Assembly: GCA_021816935.1 (NCBI GenBank)
Contig: JAKAWR010000003.1
Location: 83,588 to 147,587 of the forward strand
Direction: 5' to 3'
Origin: Actinomycetes bacterium
GTDB taxonomy: Bacteria; Actinomycetota; Acidimicrobiia; Acidimicrobiales; JAMCPL01
Length of the DNA: 64,000 nucleotides
Below are positions 34,926 to 42,127 of this stretch, piece by piece; position 1 is the first letter of the stretch; every line of letters starts with the position of its first letter. The notes under the pieces were generated by a model, which had not been told where the DNA came from, made no database searches, and saw only the letters and a list, made by a program, of their open reading frames with translations. Made by a program: the position numbers and the translations under genes.

Positions 34926-36173
34926 ATGAGACGGGCGTCTCTGCACGGACATCAACTGGTTGCCGCAGGCGTGAGTGCACTACTGCTCGCTGCTTGTGGC
35001 ACCACGGCCACCGCGCCTCGCAGGGGCGGACCCACGCCTGTCGCCTCACCGCCCGCCACGACCACCACGACCACCACGACCATAACGACTGGCCCGTCGT
35101 CTACGGCAATCGTCTACGGGGTCGACGTCAACCAGTTCGACAAGGACATCGGCGGAACACGAGTGCCGCGGGTGCTTTCCATGATCCACCGGGTCGGAGC
35201 CACCGCGGTGCGCATCGGGGGCGACTGGCCGGCCGTCGAGCCGGCTCGCCGACGCTACGACTTCTCGAGCGTCGACCGCCTCTTCTCGCTCGCGCATGCC
35301 GATGGGCTGACCGTGCTCTTCGAGTTGGGAGACGAGCCGGGGTGGGACGCCGTGGGCGGCAACGAGAACGCACCTCCGAGCGATTGCGACACGCGATACG
35401 CGTCGTGCGCCTCGGTGGCGAGCTACGTATCTGCGCTGGTGTCTCATGGCGCACCGGAAGGCCTGCGCTACCTGATCGTGCGCAATGAGCCACAGAACTT
35501 CAACAAGAACTGGGTCGGCGGGAGCGCGGCCAGCTATGCCCACTTCCAGCAGGTAGTCTACCAGGCAGCTCACCGCGCCGAGCCGGGGATCGAAGTGCTC
35601 AACGGCGGCACCGAGTCGATCTCGGCCTCCCTCGCCCTGCTAAGAAACAGGATCGAGCCCCTCACGCCCTACGAGCAGCAAGTCAGCGCCTTCTCGCAAA
35701 GCCTGTACGCCAACCCCGCCTGGTGCGACTCGCTCGATGTGTTGGACATCCATGCCGGCGACCACGGGCCGGTCTACTCGCCGCAGATCGTAGACAGCTC
35801 CGAGGCGGCGTTGCAGGCCTGCAACGGTGGCCGCCACGTTCCGGTGTGGGTGACGGAGATCGGCTACCCCTCGATCGCCACCCTGCAGTCTTCGCGGGTA
35901 TATCACGTCGAGCTGAACGGTGCCTATCAAGGTGGTGAGTCGGGCCAGGCACGCTTTCTTACGGACACCTTCGGCGCGCTGGCAAAGGACCCCAACGTTG
36001 TGGGCATCAACTGGACCTTCATGATCGACCCCAACACCACCGACACCGTCCCGCCTGGTGCGACCTACAACCGGGCGTTCAGCGCCGGCATGGGCGCAGG
36101 ACTGGCCTACGCTTCTTACCAGACCAAAGCTGCCTACCAGGCCTTTCAAGCGGTCACCGGTGCAGCATCGTGA
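34926..36173 (+). CDS. Secreted lipoprotein with clan GH-A glycoside-hydrolase-like barrel
   Basis: 415 residues. Lipoprotein signal (VAAGVSALLLAAC) and an 11-residue Thr-rich linker precede a predicted (beta/alpha)8 barrel. Landmarks of clan GH-A: YGVDVNQFDKD at strand 1, GGDWPAVEPARRRYDFS, acid/base Glu in LIVRNEPQNF (NEP motif) and probable nucleophile Glu in VPVWVTEIGYPS. Family number (GH39, GH5 or similar) cannot be settled by eye. Cysteines in PPSDCDTRYASCAS may form a disulphide. Likely acts on extracellular or envelope polysaccharide. Divergent from the TetR gene. Confidence 0.75.
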   Translation: MRRASLHGHQLVAAGVSALLLAACGTTATAPRRGGPTPVASPPATTTTTTTTITTGPSSTAIVYGVDVNQFDKDIGGTRVPRVLSMIHRVGATAVRIGGDWPAVEPARRRYDFSSVDRLFSLAHADGLTVLFELGDEPGWDAVGGNENAPPSDCDTRYASCASVASYVSALVSHGAPEGLRYLIVRNEPQNFNKNWVGGSAASYAHFQQVVYQAAHRAEPGIEVLNGGTESISASLALLRNRIEPLTPYEQQVSAFSQSLYANPAWCDSLDVLDIHAGDHGPVYSPQIVDSSEAALQACNGGRHVPVWVTEIGYPSIATLQSSRVYHVELNGAYQGGESGQARFLTDTFGALAKDPNVVGINWTFMIDPNTTDTVPPGATYNRAFSAGMGAGLAYASYQTKAAYQAFQAVTGAAS

Positions 36174-36631
36174 GATACCTCGTCCCCTGAGTGGCTGTTG
36201 CCGTGCTCGACGCGGGGATGGAAGACCATCTTCGACGAAATCGCCAGCGCCCAACCGGGCCGTGCTCCTACTCTCTGGCGCATATACTCCCGCCGGAGTG
36301 CCCGACGCGGGCGGCCCTGGCCGCTCGAAGCAAGACCGGGTGTGGCGGGTACCAGCAGCACCATGCCAACGACCACTTGGTCGGCTAACGAGGTCGGCGT
36401 CCTCGCCCAAGTCAGGGCTCAATTCGGCGGGAGCATGCCTTCGGCCCTGGCCGGCGTGGAGGCGGCAAACGAACCGACCATAGATGCCACCACCGTTCCG
36501 ATGCTCACCGGGCCATCGCAGGAGAGCGTCGCGCACACGTCCCGGCGTTGTCCGGTAGCGGTACGTCAGCCGAGAGCTAGCGAGGAACCAAACGTTTCCG
36601 CGGGAACGTCCCACGCCAGGGCAAGTCCGAG
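36174..36631. other. 458-bp gap with a possible glycosidase remnant
   Basis: No intact gene. A plus-strand frame reads GVLAQVRAQFGGSMPSALAG and then VEAANEPTID (~36395-36490), resembling the NEP segment of clan GH-A enzymes, so this may be a decayed second glycosidase. A near-perfect inverted repeat, cgtttccgcgggaacg, lies at ~36593-36608. Confidence 0.35.
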
Positions 36632-36883
36632 GTGTATCATGGTGTCTTGAGAAATTCAACGACGACCCCCAGAGAGCCAGAAGACGAGCCGTTCCAGGAG
36701 CTGTCCGAATTGCCCAACTACGAGGTTCGCATCGACGGGGTGAACGAACGCATCGACGGGCTACCTTCGTCGGAGCTGCGGTGTGTGGAAGTCCCTGTAC
36801 CTGGGGTGTACGATGTGATGGCGGTGCCGGCGTGGTTCGCGTCGAAGCCCTGCGATACCGAGACATCCGGCAGCGTACTCTAA
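36632..36883 (+). CDS. Possible small hypothetical protein
   Basis: 83 residues from GTG, acidic, with Pro/Glu-rich N-terminus (EPEDEPFQELSELPNYEVRI) and no domain. It ends 2 bp before the methyltransferase ATG. It may be a real leader gene, a frameshifted N-terminal extension of the methyltransferase, or chance. Confidence 0.3.
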   Translation: MYHGVLRNSTTTPREPEDEPFQELSELPNYEVRIDGVNERIDGLPSSELRCVEVPVPGVYDVMAVPAWFASKPCDTETSGSVL

Positions 36884-36885
36884 GT

Positions 36886-37698
36886 ATGCGGCAGGGTCCC
36901 GAAGGCTGGATCCCGGCGGTGCCGGTCGCATCTCTGCACGAACGGCTTGGCTTTCTCGAGCAGCTTTCGTATCCGGACGATTCCTTGAACCGGCCACTCA
37001 CGGAGTGGTACATGGAGCGGGATGACGCGCCTATACTGCGCTACCTCTACAGGAACTTCAAGCCCACACGACACCTCGAGTTCGGCACCTGGGAAGGTAC
37101 CGGAACGGTCTACTGCCTCCTCGAATGCGGAGCGACCGTCTGGACCGTCAATCTCCTTGCGGGCGAGCTGACCGCCGAAGGCGACCATGCTTACTACCAC
37201 CGGCAGCGTACCCGGAGATTCGACAGGAAGGATCTCTCAAAGCGCGAGAGCGAGAGAAGATTCCTGCAGGAATTGCCTGACGCCGTTGCCACCGGGCCCA
37301 GCGCAGATGTGGAGACCGTGGTGTCGGATTCAGTCGGGTCGATCGGCCGCTTCTACTTGGAGGCGGGCCTCGGCCACCGGGTATGCCAGATCTACTCCGA
37401 CAGCCGGGAATGGGATACATCTGCTTATCCTCATGGCTTTTTCGACAGCGCATTCATCGATGGCGGTCACGAAGCATCCGTAACCGAGAGCGATACGTTG
37501 AAGTCGCTTGAGTTGGTACGTACCGGCGGGCTCGTCATGTGGCACGACTACTGTCCAGACGCTTCCGTGCGTTCGGCTTGTGGATCGACGGTCGGGGTAG
37601 GCCGTGCTATCCGGCATCTTCAGAGGACTCTCGAGGGCGCGATGTCGGACTTGTTTTGGGTCGAGCCCAGCTGGTTATTGGTGGGGATCCGCGCCTGA
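36886..37698 (+). CDS. Class I SAM-dependent methyltransferase-like protein
   Basis: 270 residues from ATG at 36886; GTG at 36781 is in frame with GGAG 5 nt upstream but adds a Cys/Arg-rich stretch without family features. SAM-binding motif I is HLEFGTWEGTGTVYCLLE. The acidic strand FFDSAFIDGGHEASVTESD and the later GGLVMWHDY match small-molecule O-methyltransferases and the cephalosporin-hydroxylase-like branch (metal-binding Asp/His region). The substrate is unknown. Neighbours give little help: a glycosidase lipoprotein before and a transposase remnant after. Confidence 0.7.
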   Translation: MRQGPEGWIPAVPVASLHERLGFLEQLSYPDDSLNRPLTEWYMERDDAPILRYLYRNFKPTRHLEFGTWEGTGTVYCLLECGATVWTVNLLAGELTAEGDHAYYHRQRTRRFDRKDLSKRESERRFLQELPDAVATGPSADVETVVSDSVGSIGRFYLEAGLGHRVCQIYSDSREWDTSAYPHGFFDSAFIDGGHEASVTESDTLKSLELVRTGGLVMWHDYCPDASVRSACGSTVGVGRAIRHLQRTLEGAMSDLFWVEPSWLLVGIRA

Positions 37699-37800
37699 CG
37701 TTGGGTCCGGCAGGGCCGGTGGAGCCGGGGATAGCGTCCCATCAACGTCCCACCCCGTGGCAGCGCCCGGGCGCGCCAGCGCGATCCGGCCTAGCGCGAC

Positions 37801-37968
37801 GACTACCGGGCTACCGGGCCCAAGGTCGAACGCAAGATCGCCCACCTGATGCGGCGCAAGCATGGCGGCCGCAGGGCACGCGTGCGCGGGACCGAGAGGA
37901 TCGACAACGACTTCCGACTCCTCGCCGCCGCAGCAAACCTGGCGCGCCTTGCCCGTGCTCAGAGCGCG
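37801..37968 (+). pseudogene. Transposase C-terminal remnant (DDE type)
   Basis: One frame reads DYRATGPKVERKIAHLMRRK followed by HGGRRARVRGTERIDNDFRL and LAAAANLARLA, the C-terminal end of an IS1182/IS4-like transposase. No N-terminal part and no terminal repeats are found nearby, so this is a fragment. It lies in the 520-bp gap 37699-38218, in which I see nothing else. Confidence 0.7.
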
Positions 37969-38218
37969 CGAGGGTGCGATATGGGCGGTTGCCAGGGCCT
38001 GAAGGGCCTCCTGGAGGCTCCTCCGGCCCCGGCGTTACCACATAGGCAACGGCCTGATAATTGTCATCGGTGTCCACGGAGTCTCCATCGAACCCGGGAC
38101 GGTTCTGGTTGGCTACAGCAGGTGTCTCACCTCATGCCGACAGACAGGGGTCGCTGACGGTAACAGTGCGGATCTTCTGCTCGGCAGCAAACCAGTTCGC
38201 CGGTCCGCTTGCACCCGA

Positions 38219-39463
38219 TTAGGAGGCCGAGCTGAATGACTTGCGACGTGTTTGGCGGGGTACCGCCCGGCCGGGAACGCCGCCCACGAAGGCGAGGGAA
38301 GGGACATCTGGCGAGGAGATCCTGCCCGAGAGCCCCAACCGTCGCTGTATTAGTCTGGTGGCGGCCAAGTGCTCGCGCCCGATAAGGGAGACGACGATCC
38401 CGTCGGCGCCGGCCCGCCCAGTGCGGCCCGAGCGGTGAACATAGTCCGTGGGATCGGCTGGCGGGTCGAAGTGCAGGACGAGAGGTACTGCGTCGATGTG
38501 GATCCCGCGCGCTGCGACATCCGTAGCTACGAGTACGTCGAGCCGGCCAGCGCGAAAGGCAGCCAGAGCACGCTCTCGCTGGTTCTGGCTGCGGCTGCCA
38601 TGAATGGCAGCCGACTGGAGGCCGGACCGGCCGAGACGGTCGGAAAGACGGTCTGCCCCGCGCTTGGTCCGGCAGAAAACCACCGCCGGCCCCCGTGCCA
38701 TGATCGTCTCAGCGGTAACCGCCACCCGATCGAGGGGCTCGACCCGCCAGAAGTGGTGATGGACCGTTCCCTGATCGCCACTGGTGGGAGCGACATCGTG
38801 GCGCGCAGGCTGGTGCTGGTAGTCACGGATCAGCTTGTCGACGGGTCCATCCAGCGTCGCCGAGAAGAGCAAGGTCTGGCGCGATGGGCTCGTCAAGTCC
38901 ATGAGGCGCCGTACCACGGGGAGGAAACCCATGTCGGCCATCCGGTCGGCCTCGTCGATAACCGCGAGCTTCACGTGCGACAGATCGACCGCTCCCCGCT
39001 CGACAAGGTCGGCGAGTCGCCCGGGGCACGCAACGAGGATGTCGACGCCGTTGCGCAGGGCGGCGAGCTGCTTGGCATACCCGACACCACCGTAGATCGA
39101 CGCCACACGAACGTTGACCGCCCTGGCGAGGGGGACCACTGCCCCCTCGATCTGGGCCGCGAGCTCCCGGGTGGGGACCAAGACCAGAGCGGAGGGATGC
39201 CGGTGCCCTCGCCGCTTGGCCCCGGAGGTGGCCGCCAGCTGGGATAGGATGGCCAGCCCGAACGCCAGAGTCTTACCTGACCCGGTGGGCGCCCGGCCGC
39301 ATATGTCGCGGCCGGCGAGGCTGTCGGGCAGGGTCGCTGCCTGGATCGGGAACGGGGTGACGATACCTTGGCGCTCCAAGGCCGCCGACAACGCTCGGGG
39401 CACGCCGAGGTTCGAGAAGCAAACAGGCGCGGTAGAAGTGGATAATGTAGATAATGCGGTCAC
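38219..39463 (-). CDS. DEAD-box ATP-dependent RNA helicase
   Basis: 414 residues from GTG at 39463 with GGAG 4 nt upstream. All helicase motifs are present in order: Q motif (FSNLGVP...GIVTPFPIQ), I (APTGSGKT), Ia (PTRELAAQ), Ib, II (DEAD within AVIDEADRM), III (SAT in LLFSATLDG), IV (VVFCRTKRGAD), V (ATDVAARGIH) and VI (YVHRSGRTGRAG). It lacks the long RNA-binding C-terminal extension of DeaD and ends with a ~30-residue Arg/Ser tail. Likely RhlE-like role in RNA unwinding or ribosome assembly. Confidence 0.95.
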   Translation of the reverse strand: MTALSTLSTSTAPVCFSNLGVPRALSAALERQGIVTPFPIQAATLPDSLAGRDICGRAPTGSGKTLAFGLAILSQLAATSGAKRRGHRHPSALVLVPTRELAAQIEGAVVPLARAVNVRVASIYGGVGYAKQLAALRNGVDILVACPGRLADLVERGAVDLSHVKLAVIDEADRMADMGFLPVVRRLMDLTSPSRQTLLFSATLDGPVDKLIRDYQHQPARHDVAPTSGDQGTVHHHFWRVEPLDRVAVTAETIMARGPAVVFCRTKRGADRLSDRLGRSGLQSAAIHGSRSQNQRERALAAFRAGRLDVLVATDVAARGIHIDAVPLVLHFDPPADPTDYVHRSGRTGRAGADGIVVSLIGREHLAATRLIQRRLGLSGRISSPDVPSLAFVGGVPGRAVPRQTRRKSFSSAS

Positions 39464-39669
39464 TAGACTCCAGTCGGTTCGAGGGGGAAGACGGCCGACT
39501 CGATGCGATGTCTCGTGGGCCTGGCCGGCACCAATTCGCCGACCGCCGCGAGCCGAACTCGCGGTATCGGTATCAGTCTAGCGTGGAATCCCACGCGAGC
39601 GGGCCGAGATAGCGACTCGTTGGTTCCCCGCATCGCTATGAAGCATCCTCGGTTTGATGGAGGCTCTTT

Positions 39670-40046
39670 CTATTTGATTCCAACCAGTTCCTGGTCGGTC
39701 TGTTGAGCAGCGTATGCCGCCTCGAACTCTGTCGGTGGCACGTCATCCAGGTAAGGGCCCGTGTCATAATTAGTGGGATGATATCCGGCGAGTCAGGGGC
39801 GTCATCTGGCAAGGACGAGGACGCAGATGTACTAGGGAGTACATCGAGGACGAGGACACAGCCAGGGGCGTCATCTGGCCGTCGGGATCGCTCAATTAAT
39901 TATGACACGGGCCCTAATCGTGTAGGCGCTCTGTATCCCACCAGTGCGCCCACGATAGCGTCGCGAACTCGACGTCATCGATCGTCTTCCACGGTCCCTG
40001 ATCGGGACCTCGGATGCACTCGGTCTTGTACGCGCCGTTGACGGTT
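39670..40046 (-). pseudogene. IS3-family transposase C-terminal remnant, interrupted by the MITE
   Basis: On the minus strand the DNA before the MITE (40046 down to 39918) encodes TVNGAYKTECIRG, DQGPWKTIDDVEFATLSWAH and WWDTERLHD, and the DNA after it (39754 down to 39670) encodes LDDVPPTEFEAAYAAQQ and ends GIK-stop. This is the end of an IS3-type OrfB integrase domain. Excising 39755-39914 plus one TAA gives CAC GAT TAC CTG GAT GAC, a seamless frame reading HDYLDD. The N-terminal part is missing; VapB-like gene DNA begins about 20 bp upstream of the fragment. Confidence 0.85.
39755..39914. mobile_element. MITE-like element, copy 2 (160 bp, TAA target duplication)
   Basis: Same 18-bp terminal inverted repeats as copy 1 (GGGCCCGTGTCATAATTA), flanked by TAA at 39752-39754 and 39915-39917. 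It lacks 45 bp of the interior of copy 1, including the 10-bp hairpin, but keeps both internal caggggcgtcatctggc repeats. The interrupted transposase frame proves the insertion and the target duplication. Confidence 0.92.
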
Positions 40047-40064
40047 CAGTGGTAAGGTAATAGT

Positions 40065-40307
40065 ATGACCGTCACCAAGGTGACAGTGAGCCTCGATCCC
40101 CCCGTGGCGGAGCGGGCTCGCCGTGATGTTGCTGAAGGCAAGGCCAAGTCGCTGAGCGCTTGGCTCAACGAGGCCGGGCGGGCGCGGGTAGAAGGCCAGG
40201 ACCTCGCACAAGTCCTGGCCGAGTTGTTTGACGAGACCGGCGGGCCGCTGACAGAGCAGGAACTCGCCCAAGCCAGGAAGCGACTGGCGCTGGCTGAGCG
40301 ACATTGA
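40065..40307 (+). CDS. Antitoxin-like protein of a VapBC-type module
   Basis: 80 residues; TAAGG lies 7 nt before the ATG. Short beta-strand start (VTKVTVSLDPPVAERAR) typical of ribbon-helix-helix type antitoxins, followed by a helical, Glu/Ala-rich toxin-neutralising tail. It overlaps the PIN-domain gene by 4 bp (TTGA). The dimer should bind its own promoter. It lies immediately beside the IS3/MITE remnant, fitting horizontal gain. Confidence 0.78.
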   Translation: MTVTKVTVSLDPPVAERARRDVAEGKAKSLSAWLNEAGRARVEGQDLAQVLAELFDETGGPLTEQELAQARKRLALAERH

Positions 40308-40678
40308 GCCTGTTGCTGGACGCCGGAGCGCTCATCGCCGTCGAGCGAGGTGACCGTGACACGGCAGCGCTCATCGAGGTTGCGCGCCAGGAGCACCGAG
40401 CGGTGATCGTGCCAGCGGGTGTGGCGGGACAGGTGTGGAGAGGAGGCGGCCGCCAAGTAAGGCTGGCCCGGCTGCTCAACGCTCGAGACGTCCTCGTCGA
40501 ACCATTGACTGACGCTGGAGCACGGGCGGCTGGAGTGCTCTGTGGGGTGGCCGGAACGACCGACGTTATCGACGCGTCAGTCGTGCTCCTTGCACGTCGA
40601 CACACTGCCACCGTCATCAGCTCCGACCGAGCCGACCTCGAGACTCTTGACCCGACGATCACTATAGTGGATTGCTGA
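40304..40678 (+). CDS. vapC: PIN-domain ribonuclease toxin (VapC-type)
   Basis: 124 residues from TTG at 40304 overlapping the antitoxin stop. PIN-domain acidic residues are in place: Asp in LLLDAGALIAVERGD, Glu at LIEVARQ or nearby, Asp in TTDVIDASVVLLA and Asp in VISSDRADLETL. These coordinate the metal for RNA cleavage; VapC toxins cut tRNA or rRNA. In-frame and complete, so probably functional. 197 bp follow before the next gene, without other features. Confidence 0.85.
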   Translation: MSLLLDAGALIAVERGDRDTAALIEVARQEHRAVIVPAGVAGQVWRGGGRQVRLARLLNARDVLVEPLTDAGARAAGVLCGVAGTTDVIDASVVLLARRHTATVISSDRADLETLDPTITIVDC

Positions 40679-40875
40679 CCGACCACGGCCTGAGCCGGGT
40701 GCCGGCCCGCCGTACGCGCCGGCCCGCCGTGGTGGATAGCCCGTAGGTGGTTCCAACCAGCGCCGTTCGAGACAATAGGTAGTTATGGCAGCGGATAAGT
40801 CCTCCACGATCGTGGCGTTCGTCTCTGTAATCTCTCTTACGTACTCATGACAATAAGAGGAGAGGGGTAGAAGGG

Positions 40876-41946
40876 ATGACCACCTTGAGTGGAAGCATAT
40901 GTCCGAGCCTCCGGGTCGATTTGCCCGAAGTGTTGCCGGTGGAAGAAACGTTGGCCTCCGGACCGGTTGCCGGTGGGAGTAGGTACCTGCTCGCTCCTGC
41001 ACCGGCTATGGCGTCCGGCGGAGAGATGCCGGGAGCGGCCATCCGCACGGCCGCCACCGGCCACCCGGTCTCGTCGGCCACCGTCAACCTCCGGGCAGTT
41101 CTCGTCTTCGTCAAGCCGCATATCGCCTTCACGTTCGTGCTCGTTGCACTGACCGGCAGCCTGCTCGGTCGAGCCGGCCGTATTGCGGGACCGCTGCCCG
41201 TCTCGTCTATCCTGCTCCTGTCCTGCTCGGTGGCCCTGCTCAGCTTCGGAGCCGAATGCTGGACGAACCTTCGCGACCGGGACATCGACTCCGTGATGGC
41301 AAGGACGGCCAAGCGCCCGCTCGTGATCGGCACCATTTCCGTTCGGGAAGCGGTGTTGCTTGCCGGCGTGTTCTCGCTGGCCGGCCTCGTCCTGGCATGG
41401 GAAGCCGGACCGGTCCCCTTCGTGTTCTTGTCCATTGGGTTCGTCAACAACGTCGTCGTATACAGCATGGTAACCAAGCGGGCCACACCGTGGAGCGTCG
41501 TGCTGGGCTCGCTCGTAGCCCCTCTCACCCTCTGGGCCGGCTACGCGGCCGTGCAAGTCCCCGTATCGCCGGCTGCCTGGTTGCTCGGTGGGATGGTCGG
41601 CATCTGGGTTTTCGTACACATATGGGTCATCGCCGTTCGTCACAGGGACGATTACGCCAAGGCCGGCGTGCCCATGGCGCCGCTGGTCTGGACGCGCGCG
41701 CAGCTGGCTGCGGCTCTGGCAGCGTCGGGGCTGGTGATGGGTGCACTCGCAGTCGGGGCCATACTGGCGCTGGGAGGGCCGGTTGCGCCGGTCGCGGCGA
41801 TCGCCGTAGGCGTCGTCTCGGTGACGGTAACGGCCGTGGCTGCCGCCGTGCCCTGGAGGCGGAGCCTCGCCGGCCCGCTGATCCATGCGATCACGATCTA
41901 CCTGATTCTGGTTCTGGGAGTGGCGATCGGATGCGCGTTGCGATGA
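40876..41946 (+). CDS. UbiA-family prenyltransferase resembling heme O synthase (CtaB)
   Basis: 356 residues; GAGAGGGG sits 8 nt before ATG 40876. After a ~70-residue polar leader come about eight membrane helices. First Asp-rich motif NLRDRDIDSVMARTAKRPL matches the N-x-x-x-D-x-x-x-D of UbiA enzymes and especially CtaB. The middle VVYSMVTKRATPWSVVLGSL and VHIWVIAVRHRDDYAKAGVP (second motif) also align with CtaB, though PPHFW is replaced by FVHIW. CtaB farnesylates heme b to heme O for terminal oxidases. The next gene is a many-helix membrane protein, so an oxidase context is plausible but not proven. Confidence 0.75.
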   Translation: MTTLSGSICPSLRVDLPEVLPVEETLASGPVAGGSRYLLAPAPAMASGGEMPGAAIRTAATGHPVSSATVNLRAVLVFVKPHIAFTFVLVALTGSLLGRAGRIAGPLPVSSILLLSCSVALLSFGAECWTNLRDRDIDSVMARTAKRPLVIGTISVREAVLLAGVFSLAGLVLAWEAGPVPFVFLSIGFVNNVVVYSMVTKRATPWSVVLGSLVAPLTLWAGYAAVQVPVSPAAWLLGGMVGIWVFVHIWVIAVRHRDDYAKAGVPMAPLVWTRAQLAAALAASGLVMGALAVGAILALGGPVAPVAAIAVGVVSVTVTAVAAAVPWRRSLAGPLIHAITIYLILVLGVAIGCALR

Positions 41947-41992
41947 GCCGCGGACGGGACAGCGGCGCCCTCGTCGAGGTGCCAATCGGGAA

Positions 41993-42059
41993 AAGGCAGG
42001 GAGACATCCATCGGTGATACCGGGTAAGGCAGGGAGACATCCATCGGTGATACCGGGTA
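41993..42059. repeat. 33-bp tandem direct repeat between the ctaB-like and membrane-protein genes
   Basis: aaggcagggagacatccatc followed by ggtgataccgggt occurs twice in tandem (from 41993 and 42026), 68-135 bp before the ATG of the downstream gene. It may be a regulatory duplication in the leader; no known riboswitch is recognised. Confidence 0.85.
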
Positions 42060-42127
42060 ATGGCGTGGCAGCCCGCCACGTTGCGATACCGCCCGCACGA
42101 GAAGCAAGCAAGCAAAAGGAGTAACCC

